A stretch of DNA of 64,000 nt, from contig CAZQJC010000200.1 in the NCBI GenBank assembly GCA_964593795.1, positions 1 through 64,000 on the forward strand, given 5' to 3'. Numbering within the stretch: the first letter of the stretch is position 1; the number at the start of each line of letters is the position of its first letter. Position numbers and translations under genes: made by a program. Of this stretch, positions 55,396-64,000 are shown piece after piece. The stretch comes from JAHFDS01 sp964593795. Lineage in GTDB: Bacteria; Myxococcota_A; Polyangia; JAHFDS01. The notes below the pieces were generated by a model that saw only the letters and a program-made list of their open reading frames with translations, searched no databases and was not told the DNA's origin.

Positions 55396-56286
55396 ATGAG
55401 CGACCCCGCGATCGACCTGTCGTTCCGCCGCTACGTCGCCCGCCGCCGCAGCCAGACCGAGGCGCGACGTCGCGAGGGCGAGGCCTACGCCTTCTCCGGC
55501 GACCTGCGGGTTCGCCGCACGCTCGGCCACCTGCGCCCGGTGACGATGGCCATCGAGGCCACCGTGCGCCTCTGGCGCGGCGTCTCGCGCGCCGAGCTCC
55601 TCGGGACCGCCGTCCGCGTCTCCGACCGGCAGTTCCCCCGTATCCACGCGGCCTGCGCGCGCGCCGCCGAGGCGCTGCGCGTGCCGCCGCCCTCGGTCTA
55701 CGTGTCGCCCAAGCTGTCCGTGGCCGCGCAGACGCTCGGCACCCCCGACGACGCGATCGTCGTCCTGTCGACGGGCCTGGCCGAGGGGTTCTCCGACGAC
55801 GCGCTCGCCTTCGTGCTCGGCCGCGAGTGCGCCCACCTGCAGAACGACCACGTCCTCTACACGACCGCCCTCTACCACCTCTCCCACGCGGCGCAGTACT
55901 TCGTCCGCTGGGTGGTCAAGCCCGCGGTGATCGCGCTACGCGCCTGGGCGCGCAGGGCCGAGGTCACCTGTGACCGTGCGGGCCTGTGCGTGCTGCGCGA
56001 CCTCGGCCTCGCCGAGCGCGCGATGGTCCGGCTCGCGGTCGGATCGAGCCAGCTCGCGGCCGCGCTCGACGTCGAGGAGTACCTGAAGCAGCTCGACGAG
56101 CAGCGCGCCTCCGTCGGCCGCTGGACCGAGCTCCTGGCCGCCGAGCCGTACCTGCCCAAGCGCCTCGCCGCGCTCCGCACGTTCGCGGCCTCGTCCTACT
56201 ACCGGAGCTTGCTCGGCGAGACGAGCGGCCTGTCGGCCGAGGAGTGCGACAAGCAGACCGCCGAGCTCCTCGGGGTGATCCGATGA
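55396..56286 (+). CDS. M48-like protein with altered zinc motif
   Basis: A 296-residue protein resembling peptidase M48 domains: VPPPSVYVSPKLSVAAQTLG, AIVVLSTGLAEGF, DDALAFVLGRECAHLQNDHVLY, CDRAGLCVLRDLGLA. The zinc motif HExxH reads RECAH (residues about 142-146), so the first His ligand is Arg through a single base change (CGC for CAC), and the downstream Glu position is also displaced. It is likely inactive as a protease or works as a binding partner. There are no long membrane helices. It overlaps the first dynamin gene by 4 bases, giving an operon lipoprotein, pseudo-M48, dynamin, dynamin-TPR, rnhB. Confidence 0.75.
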   Translation: MSDPAIDLSFRRYVARRRSQTEARRREGEAYAFSGDLRVRRTLGHLRPVTMAIEATVRLWRGVSRAELLGTAVRVSDRQFPRIHAACARAAEALRVPPPSVYVSPKLSVAAQTLGTPDDAIVVLSTGLAEGFSDDALAFVLGRECAHLQNDHVLYTTALYHLSHAAQYFVRWVVKPAVIALRAWARRAEVTCDRAGLCVLRDLGLAERAMVRLAVGSSQLAAALDVEEYLKQLDEQRASVGRWTELLAAEPYLPKRLAALRTFAASSYYRSLLGETSGLSAEECDKQTAELLGVIR

Positions 56287-57998
56287 ACCCCGAAGCGCTC
56301 GCCAAGGCCCGCGCGAGCACGCTCTCCACCATCGAGCGCCTCGCCGCGCTGGCCGAGCGCGCCGGGGTCACGGGCCTGGCCAGCGAGCTCCGCGGCGCGA
56401 CGTCCCGCAAGCTCGCCGAGGACGAGGTGCAGCTCGTCGTCGTGGGCGAGTTCAACCGTGGCAAGAGCACGGTCATCAATGCCCTCCTCGGCGCGCAGGT
56501 GCTCGAGACGGGCATCACGCCGACCACCGAGACGCTCCAGATCGTGCGCTTCGCCTCCGAGCCGAAAAAGACGCGCCGCGAGGACGGTACGCTCGACGTC
56601 GGCTGGCCCGCGCCGATCCTCGAGGCGCGCACGATGCTGGTCGACACGCCCGGGGTCAACGACCTGTCCGAGCAGCGCGCGGAGATCACCTACGGCATCC
56701 TGCCGCGCGCCGACGCCGTGCTCGTCGTGCTCGACGCGACGCAGGCGCTGACGGAGAGCGAGCGTCAGTTCCTCGCAGCGCGCGTCCTGCGGGGGACACG
56801 CGAGCGGCTCCTCTTCGCCGTCAACAAGGCCGATCGCCTGGACGCGGCCGAGCTCGCCGAGGTGCTCACGTTCGTGCGGCGCCACCTCGAGTCGCTCGTC
56901 CCCGACCCGCTCCTCTTCCCCATCAGCGCGCGAAGGCGCCTCGAGGCCATCGGCAGCGGCCAGGCCCTGCGCGCGGCAGACTCGAGCGAGGACCCGGATG
57001 GCTTCATCGCCCTCGAGGCGCAGATCGGCCGCCTCCTGGCCGAGGACCGCCCGCGCCTCGTCGTCGACCACGCCATCTCGGGGGGCCTGCGCGCCGCAGC
57101 CTACCTGCGCGAGGCGCTCGGCATCCGCCGCGGAACCGCCGCGCTCGCGGTCGCCGACCTCGAGGCCAAGGTCGCGCGCCTGAACGAGGAGCTCGAGGTC
57201 ACGGTCAAGCAGCTCCGCGGGTTCGAGCAGCGCATCCGGGACGAGTGCGGCGCCGCCAAGGCCCTCGTGCGCGGCGACCTCCACGAGTTCTCGACCGGAT
57301 TCCAGCGCGTGCTCCCCATCGAGATCGACGGCGTGGACGCCGACGACGTCCAGCGCTACCTCGCGCCGTTCATCGAGGAGAAGCTGCGCGAGTGGGTCGA
57401 GGCGGAGGGCGATCGCCTGGCCAAGCGCCTCGAGGCGCTCGCCGAGGAGATCGTCGCCCTCGCCAACGACGAGGTCTCTCGCGCGCTCGGCGCGGTCGCC
57501 CGCGAGCTCGGCCCCGAGGTGGGCAAGGTCGACTTCCAGGTCGATTCGCTCAAGTACGACGCCTCCGTCTTCGCGCTCGGCGCGTTCGGCACGACGCTGC
57601 TGTTCTTCGCGCGCGGGCTCGCGGGCGGCCTGCTCGCGCTGGCGACGCCCATCGTCGCGGCCGTGCTGCGCGCGCGCCTCGGCAAGCAGATCAAGGACCA
57701 GGCGAAGTCGCTCGGCCCCGAGGCCGTCGCCAAGGCCACGGACGCCATCGGCCCCAAGCTCGACGAGGCGATCGACGACTTCGCCGCGCGGCTCGGCGCG
57801 TTCATCATCGAGGCTGGCCTGCGCCTTCGCCGCGCCGTCACCGAGGTGCTCGAGCGCGCGCTCGCGGATCGACGCGCGGGGGCGCAGGACGAGGAGGGCG
57901 TCCGCGCCCAGGTCGACGCCGAGGTCGCCGAGGTCGCCGAGGTCGAGCGGGCGCTGCGCGAGCTGCGCGACGGGCTGTGGGCTTCCTCGACCGACTAG
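56283..57998 (+). CDS. Dynamin-like GTPase
   Basis: A 571-residue bacterial dynamin. GTPase domain about 47-260: G1 VVVGEFNRGKSTVINALLG, G2 GITPTTET, G3 VDTPGVND, G4 NKADRL. Then a long helical stalk, and a hydrophobic paddle about 425-470 (ALGAFGTTLLFFARGLAGGLLALATPIVAAVL) that would insert in the membrane, then more stalk. It should bind and remodel membrane with GTP hydrolysis. Bacterial dynamins commonly come in adjacent pairs forming hetero-oligomers; the next gene supplies the second one. Confidence 0.9.
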   Translation: MNPEALAKARASTLSTIERLAALAERAGVTGLASELRGATSRKLAEDEVQLVVVGEFNRGKSTVINALLGAQVLETGITPTTETLQIVRFASEPKKTRREDGTLDVGWPAPILEARTMLVDTPGVNDLSEQRAEITYGILPRADAVLVVLDATQALTESERQFLAARVLRGTRERLLFAVNKADRLDAAELAEVLTFVRRHLESLVPDPLLFPISARRRLEAIGSGQALRAADSSEDPDGFIALEAQIGRLLAEDRPRLVVDHAISGGLRAAAYLREALGIRRGTAALAVADLEAKVARLNEELEVTVKQLRGFEQRIRDECGAAKALVRGDLHEFSTGFQRVLPIEIDGVDADDVQRYLAPFIEEKLREWVEAEGDRLAKRLEALAEEIVALANDEVSRALGAVARELGPEVGKVDFQVDSLKYDASVFALGAFGTTLLFFARGLAGGLLALATPIVAAVLRARLGKQIKDQAKSLGPEAVAKATDAIGPKLDEAIDDFAARLGAFIIEAGLRLRRAVTEVLERALADRRAGAQDEEGVRAQVDAEVAEVAEVERALRELRDGLWASSTD

Positions 57999-60361
57999 GA
58001 CAGACGCTCGGCCACCTCGCCGAGCCGGGCCTGTCCGCGCAGGCGGCCCAGCGCCTCGAGCAGGCGGAGACGGCGCTCGACGGAGGCGACCTCGAGGCCG
58101 CTGGCGACGCCCTCGCGCTGCCGGCCGCCGAGGCACCCGAGCACCCGCGCGTGGCCTTCGCCCTCGCGCGCCTGCACGCCCGGCAGGGCGACGACGCCCG
58201 CGCTGCCGAGGCGCTCGTCACCGCGGCACGCGGAGCCCAGGGACCGCTCGCGGCACGCGTGGCCTGGGAGCGCGGCCGGCTCGCGCTCCGCCGGGGAGAG
58301 CTCGCCCGCGCGATCCGTGAGCTGCGCAAGGCGGCCGACACGCTCGACGAGGCGCTGCCTGATCTGTGGCGCGCCTTCGCCCAGGACGGCCAGCCTCGCG
58401 CCGCGCTCGTGCTCGCCCGCCGCCAGGTGGGCCGCCTCGAGGGGACGCCCCTGGCACCGCGGGACGCCGACCTCCTCGTGGAGGTCGGGCAGCTCGCCCT
58501 CGCCGCCGACGATCCCGCGCAGGCCCAGGCCGCCTTCGAGCGCGCCTCCAGCGCGGACCCCTCCCACGCCGCGGCCTTCCTCGGCCTCTCCCGCGCGCGG
58601 CGCCTCCGCGGCGATCTCGCGGGCGCCCACGAGGCCGTGCTGCGTGCCCTCGGCCTCGATCCCGACGATCGTGCAGCGCGCCTCCAGCTCGCCGAGCTCC
58701 ACGCCGCGGCCGAGAGCTGGCCGCTCGCCGCCGACGCCTTCGCCCAGCTCCTCGACGAGCACGCCCCCGAGCGCGCTTTCCGCGCAGGCATGGACGCCGC
58801 GCTCCGAGCAGGCCAGCTCGAGCGCGCCGGCGCGTGGGCCGCCCGCGCGGGCGACGACCCTGTCGCGCGCGCCATCCTCGCGCGTCCCGCGACCGGCGAC
58901 GTGCTGCCCGACGATCTGCCGGCGCTCCTTCGCCGTGCGGCCGCGCATCCCGCGCTCGCCCCGCTCTGCGATTCGCTCGGCCGCGAGCTCGACCGCCCGA
59001 TGGCTCTCGCTGTCGTCGGCGAGTTCAACGTGGGCAAGAGCTCGTTCGTCAACGCGCTGCTCGGCGAGGAGATCGCGGAGACCGGGGTCACGCCCACCAC
59101 GGCGACGTTGCACGTGTTCCGCTTCGGCCCCACGCGGCGCGCCCGCGTCCACCTCGCCGACGACCGCAGCCTCGAGGCGGCGTTCTCCGAGGTGGCCGCC
59201 ACGATCGAGCGCGTCGGCTCCGCCCAGGTTCGCTTCGTCGAGTGGTCCTTGCCCCTCGCGGTCCTCGAGCGCGTGCACGTCATCGACACGCCCGGCCTCA
59301 ACTCCCTCCTGCCCGAGCACGAGGCGCAGACCCGCAAGTTCCTCGACGAGGCCGACGCGATCGTGTGGCTCTTCTCGGTCGATCAGGCGGGCAAGCGCTC
59401 CGAGGCCGCCATCCTCGGGCAGCTCTCGGCCTCCGTCCGCGCTCGCACCGTCGCTGTCCTCAACAAGGTCGATCGCGCGGACGCCGCCGAGGTCGCCGAG
59501 GTGCTCGAGCACCTGCAGAAGACCCTCGGCGACCGCGTGTCCGCCGTGCAGCCGTTCTCCGCGCGCCTCGCGCAGGCCGGCGGCGGCCACCTCGAGGAGC
59601 TCCGCGCGCTCCTCGAGGCGCGCCTCTTCTCGCGGAGCCGCGACATCGTCCGGGCGCGCGCGGCCGAGCGCCTCGCAGCCTCCGCGCTCGCCGCAAGGAT
59701 CGCCCCGGAGCAGCTCCGCCTCGGCCACGTCGAGCGTGTCCTCGCGCTCGGCGCCCAGGCGCGCGCGCTCGGGGCGCTCGTCACCGAGCTCCACGCCCGC
59801 GTGCTGCCCGTGGAGCGCGGGCGCCTCGTCGCCGACCTCGAGACCGCCCTCGCCTCCGCCGCGCGCGAGGTCCTCGGCTTCCTCCGCCCGGGTCGCCTCT
59901 TCTCAGGGCACGGCGCCACGCCCGCCGATCGGGACTACCTGCGCGACTCGCTCGAGGACGCGATCGCCGCAGTGCTCGCCGCCAGCCGAGCGCGCCTCGC
60001 GCCTGCCCTCGGGGCGCTCGCGGCGCCCACCGCGGCCGCCTTCGATCGTGCCACTGCTTTCTTCCGCGGTACGCTGCGCGGCGGTCGCCTGGGCGGCTTC
60101 TTCGACGGCGTCCTTCCCTCGCTGGCGCTCGACGAGGCCGCCATCGCGCGCGCGCTCGAACGCGCCCTCGGCCTCGATCTCGAGGGCGAGCTCTGGACCC
60201 CGCTGTCCGTGGCGCTCGATGCGGCCGCCCTGGCCGAGCGCACCACCCTCGAGCAAGCGGCTCGGCAGGCCCACGCCGAGGCCCTCGCCGTCGGCTGGGC
60301 CGAGACGGGCCCTCTGTCGGCCATCGCGGAAGCCGCCGCGCGCCACGCGAAGCCATGCTGA
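57977..60361 (+). CDS. TPR-dynamin-like GTPase
   Basis: A 794-residue partner. TPR-type helical repeats about 10-300 (AAEALVTAARGAQGP, AAFLGLSRARRLRGDLAGAHEAVLRAL); GTPase domain about 335-530 with G1 VVGEFNVGKSSFVNALLG, G2 GVTPTTATLH, G3 IDTPGLNSLLPEH, G4 NKVDRAD; then a helical stalk to 794 with weaker hydrophobic segments than its neighbour. GTG 57977 lies 22 bases inside the preceding gene, in another frame; this is the start that fits the VGFLDRLGQTLGHL N-terminus. The TPR extension is unusual for a dynamin and could recruit the pair to a site. Confidence 0.85.
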   Translation: MGFLDRLGQTLGHLAEPGLSAQAAQRLEQAETALDGGDLEAAGDALALPAAEAPEHPRVAFALARLHARQGDDARAAEALVTAARGAQGPLAARVAWERGRLALRRGELARAIRELRKAADTLDEALPDLWRAFAQDGQPRAALVLARRQVGRLEGTPLAPRDADLLVEVGQLALAADDPAQAQAAFERASSADPSHAAAFLGLSRARRLRGDLAGAHEAVLRALGLDPDDRAARLQLAELHAAAESWPLAADAFAQLLDEHAPERAFRAGMDAALRAGQLERAGAWAARAGDDPVARAILARPATGDVLPDDLPALLRRAAAHPALAPLCDSLGRELDRPMALAVVGEFNVGKSSFVNALLGEEIAETGVTPTTATLHVFRFGPTRRARVHLADDRSLEAAFSEVAATIERVGSAQVRFVEWSLPLAVLERVHVIDTPGLNSLLPEHEAQTRKFLDEADAIVWLFSVDQAGKRSEAAILGQLSASVRARTVAVLNKVDRADAAEVAEVLEHLQKTLGDRVSAVQPFSARLAQAGGGHLEELRALLEARLFSRSRDIVRARAAERLAASALAARIAPEQLRLGHVERVLALGAQARALGALVTELHARVLPVERGRLVADLETALASAAREVLGFLRPGRLFSGHGATPADRDYLRDSLEDAIAAVLAASRARLAPALGALAAPTAAAFDRATAFFRGTLRGGRLGGFFDGVLPSLALDEAAIARALERALGLDLEGELWTPLSVALDAAALAERTTLEQAARQAHAEALAVGWAETGPLSAIAEAAARHAKPC

Positions 60362-60990
60362 CCCTCGGCATCGACGAGGCCGGCCGGGGCCCGGTGCTCG
60401 GGCCCATGGTCCTCGCGGGTGTCGTCCTCTCGCCGCGGGCCGCCGCGAGCCTCACCCGGGCGGGCGTCGCGGACTCGAAGCGCTTCGCGGGACCGGACGC
60501 CCACGCCGCGCGCAGCGAGCTCGTGCCGAAGATCCTCCGGCACGCCGAGGCGACGCTCCTGCGCGTCGCCTCCGTCGAGGACGTCGACGCCCACGCCAGC
60601 CGCGGCGAGCTCAACGCGCTCGAGCGCGCGCTCGCCCGCCAGATCCTCGCCGTGATCGGCCCCTCCGCGACCCGCGTCCTCTGCGACGGAGCCCGGCTCT
60701 TCGGCCCCCTGTCCGCCGAGCACCCCAACCTCCGCGCTTTGGACCACGGTGAGGACGCCCACGCCTCCGTGGCGGCCGCGAGCGTGCTCGCCAAGGTGCG
60801 CCGCGACGAGCTCTTCGCCTGCATCTCCGCGCGCTACCGCAAGCGCTTCGGTGCGCTCGCGGGCGCTGGCTACGTGAACCCGCCGACGCTCCGATTCCTC
60901 GAGGCGCACCGGCAGGCCCACGGCCGCCTCCCACCGGAGGCGCGGTGGAGCTGGAGCACCGCAGCGCAGCTCACGCTACCGGGCCTCTGA
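60355..60990 (+). CDS. rnhB: Ribonuclease HII
   Basis: A 211-residue nuclease that cuts RNA in RNA-DNA hybrids and at single ribonucleotides. Motifs: GIDEAGRGPVLGPMVLAG (Asp and Glu of the active site), ADSKRFA, the Asp in VLCDGARL, DHGEDAHASVAAASVLAKVRRD (metal Asp), GAGYVNPPTL. The second half deviates a little from canonical RNase HII. ATG lies 7 bases inside the TPR-dynamin frame. Convergent with mutM; 3' ends overlap by 20 bases. Confidence 0.88.
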   Translation: MLTLGIDEAGRGPVLGPMVLAGVVLSPRAAASLTRAGVADSKRFAGPDAHAARSELVPKILRHAEATLLRVASVEDVDAHASRGELNALERALARQILAVIGPSATRVLCDGARLFGPLSAEHPNLRALDHGEDAHASVAAASVLAKVRRDELFACISARYRKRFGALAGAGYVNPPTLRFLEAHRQAHGRLPPEARWSWSTAAQLTLPGL

Positions 60991-61828
60991 TCGCCCGTCG
61001 CTGGCACCCCGCACAGAAGTAGGTCGACCGCCCCGCCTGAATCATCCGCCGCACGGGCCGGCCGCAGCGCGGACAGGCCAGCCCCTCGCGCGCGAACACC
61101 TCGAGCGCCTGCTGGTTCGCCCCCTTGCCCTCCGGCGCCGCGTAGTCCCGCAGCGTGGTGCCCCGGTTCTCGAGCCCCCGCCGCAGCACCACGCGCACCG
61201 CCTCGAGGAGCCCCTCGGCCCGGGAGCGCGAGAGCCGGCGTGCCTCGAGCGCCGGGTGCACCCCCGCGAGGAACAGCGCCTCGCAGGCGTAGATGTTCCC
61301 GACACCCGCGAGCTGCCGCTGATCGAGCAGCACCGCCTTGATGCTCGCGCCGCGCGTCGCCCGGAGCGCCTCCCAGAAACCCTCGCCCGACAGCGCGTCG
61401 CCGAGGGGCTCGGGCCCGAGCTCCCGCAGCTCCTCCGAGGCGCCGAGCTCCCGGAGCTCGTAAGGCCGCACGAGGCCGAACCGCCGCGGATCGATGAACC
61501 GGACCTCCTCCTCCGGCCGCCCCGAGAGCGCGAGGACCAGGTGCGTGTGCGGCGGTCGCTCGCTCGATGCTGGCTGCACCAGCAGCCGGCCGCTCATGCC
61601 GAGGTGCACGAGCAGCGCATGCTCCTCGAGCTCGATGACGAGGTACTTGGCCCGCCGCCACACCCGCGTGATCTGCCGCCCGAGCGCCGCGCGCCGGACC
61701 CCCACCGCGTCGACCGCGCGGGCGAGCCTGAGCCTCGCCCCCGACAGCGCCACCGCCACGACCTTGCGCCCACGAACCCGCCGCTCGAGCTCTCGCGCTG
61801 TGGTCTCGACCTCCGGGAGCTCGGGCAT
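60971..61828 (-). CDS. mutM: Formamidopyrimidine-DNA glycosylase
   Basis: A 285-residue base excision repair enzyme for 8-oxoguanine and formamidopyrimidines. Starts MPELPEVET (nucleophile Pro2, Glu3), Lys in the AKYLVIELEE strand, LLVHLGMSGRLLV, VGNIYACEALFLAGVHP, and a C-terminal zinc finger (CPRCGRPVRRMIQAGRSTYFC, in its usual place) with Gln/Arg recognition. ATG overlaps the rsmA stop (ATGA). Operon in order tsaD, rsmA, mutM, all with 4-base overlaps. Confidence 0.95.
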   Translation of the reverse strand: MPELPEVETTARELERRVRGRKVVAVALSGARLRLARAVDAVGVRRAALGRQITRVWRRAKYLVIELEEHALLVHLGMSGRLLVQPASSERPPHTHLVLALSGRPEEEVRFIDPRRFGLVRPYELRELGASEELRELGPEPLGDALSGEGFWEALRATRGASIKAVLLDQRQLAGVGNIYACEALFLAGVHPALEARRLSRSRAEGLLEAVRVVLRRGLENRGTTLRDYAAPEGKGANQQALEVFAREGLACPRCGRPVRRMIQAGRSTYFCAGCQRRAIRGPVA

Positions 61829-62628
61829 CAGGCCCTCGCCAGTCGCGCAAACTCGGCCACGGTGAGCGTCTCACCCCGCCGCCCCGGATCGATCTCCGCG
61901 CGCGCAAACGCCGGCGCGTCGACGACCCCCGCGAGGGCGTTCCGCAGCGTCTTGCGTCGCATCTGGAACGCCTTGTCGACGACGCGCCGGAAGCGCTCCA
62001 CGTCCGGCAGCACGTCGGGCCCGGGCACGTCCGGCGTGAGACGCACGATCGCGCTCTCGACCCGCGGGGCCGGCACGAACGCCGACGGAGGCACCTTGCG
62101 AATCATATCTGCTTTAGCGAATATTTGGCAGAGCACAGACAGCGCTCCGTAGGCCTCGGTGTCCGCCTTCGCCACCATGCGCTCGGCGACCTCGCGCTGG
62201 AGCATCACCACGAGGCGCGCGACCGACCGGTGCTGCGCGAGCGTCCGGAGCACGATCGGGCTCCCGATCTGATACGGGAGATTGCCGATCACGGCGACGG
62301 GGCCGCCCGCCCGCGCGGCGATGGGCCCTAGCTCCAGGTGCAGCGCGTTTTCCTCGCGCAGCTCCACCGCCGGCAGCTCCGCTCGCAGCACGGCCGCCAT
62401 GTCCCGATCGCGCTCGATCGCGATCACACTGGCGCCGGTCGCGGCCAGTCGTGCGGTGAGCGTCCCGAGCCCCGCGCCGATCTCGACCACCGTGTCGCCC
62501 GGCCCCACGGCAATCGCCTCGACCAGCGCGTCGTAGACCCGATCGTCGACCAGGAAGTTCTGTCCCCAGCTCTTCTTGGGCCGCAGGCCGTGCCGGGCGA
62601 GCAGCTCGCGAGGGCTCGGGTACTTCAT
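61828..62628 (-). CDS. rsmA: 16S rRNA adenine dimethyltransferase
   Basis: A 266-residue KsgA enzyme that dimethylates two adjacent adenines near the 3' end of 16S rRNA, a late step in 30S assembly. Motifs: KKSWGQNFLVDDRV, VVEIGAGLGTLTARLA (SAM loop), VIAIERDRDM, NLPYQIGSPIVL (catalytic N-L-P-Y), QREVAERMVAK, FVPAPRVESAIVRL. Overlaps tsaD and mutM. An A/T-rich stretch near 62100-62125 encodes the IFAKADMIRK segment and is unremarkable. Confidence 0.95.
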   Translation of the reverse strand: MKYPSPRELLARHGLRPKKSWGQNFLVDDRVYDALVEAIAVGPGDTVVEIGAGLGTLTARLAATGASVIAIERDRDMAAVLRAELPAVELREENALHLELGPIAARAGGPVAVIGNLPYQIGSPIVLRTLAQHRSVARLVVMLQREVAERMVAKADTEAYGALSVLCQIFAKADMIRKVPPSAFVPAPRVESAIVRLTPDVPGPDVLPDVERFRRVVDKAFQMRRKTLRNALAGVVDAPAFARAEIDPGRRGETLTVAEFARLARA

Positions 62629-63650
62629 CCGAGCGCGAGGCTCGCATCGGCGTTGAGGTCGAGCCCGGACCGCTCGCCCCGCCGCAGCCGGACGAGTCCC
62701 GCGGCCGCGATCATCGCCGCGTTGTCAGTGCAATGCCCGAGCGGCGGGAAGAACAGCTCGCAGCCCGCGACCGCGGCCTCCTCGCCGAGTCGCTGCCGGA
62801 GGGCCTGGTTCGCCGCCACGCCCCCGGCCACCACGATCTGCCGGGCGCGCACCCGCTCCGCGGCCCGCACGACCTTCTCCACCAGCACCTCGACGATGGC
62901 CGCCTGGTAGCTCGCGCAGAGATCGGACAGCAGCTTGCCCTCCGGTCGGCCGTGATCACGAAGCCAGATCGCGAGGGCGGTCTTGAGCCCCGAGAACGAG
63001 AACTCGAGAGAGTCTCCACGGAACGACCGGGGAAACCGGATCGCCGTCGGGTCTCCGCCTTGCGCCAGCGCCTCGATCCGCACCCCACCCGGGTACCCGA
63101 GGCCGAGCATCTTGCCGCCCTTGTCGAACGCCTCTCCGGCCGCATCGTCGCGGGTCGCTCCGAGGAGTTGCATCCGCCCGAAGTCGCTCACCTCGTGGAT
63201 CTCCGTGTGCCCTCCGGAGCACAGCAGCGCGACGTGGGGAAACCCCGGCACCACGAGGCTGTCCGTGTCGGCCGTCCTCAGGAACACCGACGTCAGGTGC
63301 CCTTCGAGGTGGTTGACGCCCACGAGCGGCAGTCCGCGCGCAAACGCGAGCGCCTTGCCGAACTGCACGCCCACCAGCAGCGCGCCGATGAGCCCCGGTC
63401 CCCGCGTGACCGCGATGCCGTCCAGGTCCTGCAGGCTCGCTCCGCCCAGCGCGAGGGCCTCAGCCACCACAGGCGCCACGTTCGTCAGGTGGTGGCGCGA
63501 GGCCACCTCCGGCACGACCCCGCCGTAGGCCGCATGAAGCTCCACCTGGGAGGAGACGACATCGCTCCGCACCAGGAAAGCGCCCCCCGCATCCTCGACG
63601 ACGGCGGCTGCCGTCTCGTCACACGAGCTCTCGATCCCCAGCACTCGCAT
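62625..63650 (-). CDS. tsaD: tRNA threonylcarbamoyladenosine synthase subunit
   Basis: A 341-residue protein that completes t6A37 on ANN-decoding tRNAs with TsaB and TsaE. Motifs: LGIESSCDETAAAVVED, the metal ligands in NHLEGHL (HxxxH), LLCSGGHTEI, GEAFDKGGKMLGLGYPGG, VVAGGVAANQALR, DNAAMIAAAG. Length is standard. First gene of the tsaD-rsmA-mutM operon, divergent from rsmG across a 62-base gap. Confidence 0.96.
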   Translation of the reverse strand: MRVLGIESSCDETAAAVVEDAGGAFLVRSDVVSSQVELHAAYGGVVPEVASRHHLTNVAPVVAEALALGGASLQDLDGIAVTRGPGLIGALLVGVQFGKALAFARGLPLVGVNHLEGHLTSVFLRTADTDSLVVPGFPHVALLCSGGHTEIHEVSDFGRMQLLGATRDDAAGEAFDKGGKMLGLGYPGGVRIEALAQGGDPTAIRFPRSFRGDSLEFSFSGLKTALAIWLRDHGRPEGKLLSDLCASYQAAIVEVLVEKVVRAAERVRARQIVVAGGVAANQALRQRLGEEAAVAGCELFFPPLGHCTDNAAMIAAAGLVRLRRGERSGLDLNADASLALG

Positions 63651-63712
63651 CGATCACCCGGTCGAAGATGTCGCGCCCATCGCGCGGGGCACTATACTCG
63701 CCCCCACTTCCG

Positions 63713-64000
63713 ATGGTCGAGCTGCGGGATCGACTGACCTTGGGCGCCAGGCGCGTGGGCATCGAGCTCTCGGTTGCCCTCGCCGACCGCCTGCTCGAGC
63801 TCGGCCGCCTGCTGCTCGACTGGAACACCCGGGTCAACCTGACCGCCATCCGGGAGATGCAGGGCGTCGTCGATCGCCACCTCATCGACTCGCTCGCCGT
63901 GGCACCCCATCTGGTCCCGGGCACCCTGGTGGACGTGGGAACCGGGGCCGGCTTTCCAGGCCTGCCCCTGGCTCTGGTGCGACCCGACCTCGAGGTCACG
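63713..64000 (+). CDS. rsmG: 16S rRNA guanine-N7 methyltransferase (partial)
   Basis: The first 96 codons of a GidB-type enzyme that methylates G527 of 16S rRNA; the gene runs off the window. Visible: LLELGRLLLDWNTRVNLTAIRE, HLIDSLAVAPHL, VDVGTGAGFPGLPLALVRPD (SAM motif). TATACT at 63693-63698 is a plausible -10, giving a very short leader before ATG 63713. Confidence 0.93.
   Translation, partial: MVELRDRLTLGARRVGIELSVALADRLLELGRLLLDWNTRVNLTAIREMQGVVDRHLIDSLAVAPHLVPGTLVDVGTGAGFPGLPLALVRPDLEVT

Overview
The window is a high-GC bacterial chromosome segment that looks like Myxococcota (Polyangia or a relative). This rests on the density of Ser/Thr kinases, FHA, PilZ, PATAN (DUF4388) and hybrid histidine kinases, on Asp-rich Kelch lipoproteins, on OmpA proteins with thrombospondin type-3 calcium repeats, and on frequent GTG starts with ATGA/GTGA overlaps. 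The taxonomic call is inference; there is no rRNA to confirm it. Layout: (1) 1-4180, host chromosome: a glycosyltransferase/methyltransferase pair, then an amidase, rph and rdgB, then tRNA-Pro(TGG). (2) 4212-45822, an apparent integrative element of 41,555 bp bounded by 56-bp direct repeats with one mismatch; attL lies in the 3' part of the intact tRNA-Pro, attR 41.6 kb away. (3) 45823-64000, host chromosome again: a kinase/CsgG-like pair, 2-oxoglutarate dehydrogenase E2, LL-diaminopimelate aminotransferase, an FHA protein, two dynamin-like GTPases with a metalloprotease-like protein, rnhB, mutM, rsmA, tsaD and the start of rsmG. The element has a mobility/replication end (about 4.2-13.0 kb): a tyrosine integrase with an inserted zinc-ribbon-like segment, excisionase-type HTH proteins, one giant polypeptide with CHC2 and TOPRIM primase, AAA+ ATPase, proofreading exonuclease and family-A polymerase modules, an array of 17-bp repeats around a pyrimidine tract that resembles an origin, a PD-(D/E)XK resolvase-like nuclease, and two HTH proteins of unknown role. 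I see no conjugation or virion genes. The rest of the element (13.6-45.4 kb) is almost entirely signalling: three Ser/Thr kinases (one damaged), a class III cyclase, FIST, FHA, STAS and PilZ proteins, an FHA-EAL phosphodiesterase, a REC-Hpt-REC-REC-GGDEF cyclase, a kinase-REC and a REC-PATAN protein in one operon, an NtrC-type activator, a CheY-like protein and a 1171-residue hybrid kinase. It also carries orphan TRAP binding proteins (one truncated), Kelch and TPR envelope proteins, a DUF481 barrel, an OmpA protein and a zinc-ribbon MscL. The cargo shows decay: a deletion scar joining two genes, an integrase fragment, a receiver/Hpt relic and a histidine kinase with three frameshifts. The most striking sequence-level observation is at the attachment site. 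In the integrated state the integrase frame runs antisense through tRNA-Pro and stops inside the last codons of rdgB. If the element is circularised, the same frame passes through attP without a stop into the HTH (Xis-like) protein at the right end, giving a 558-residue integrase-HTH fusion that could exist only in the excised form.
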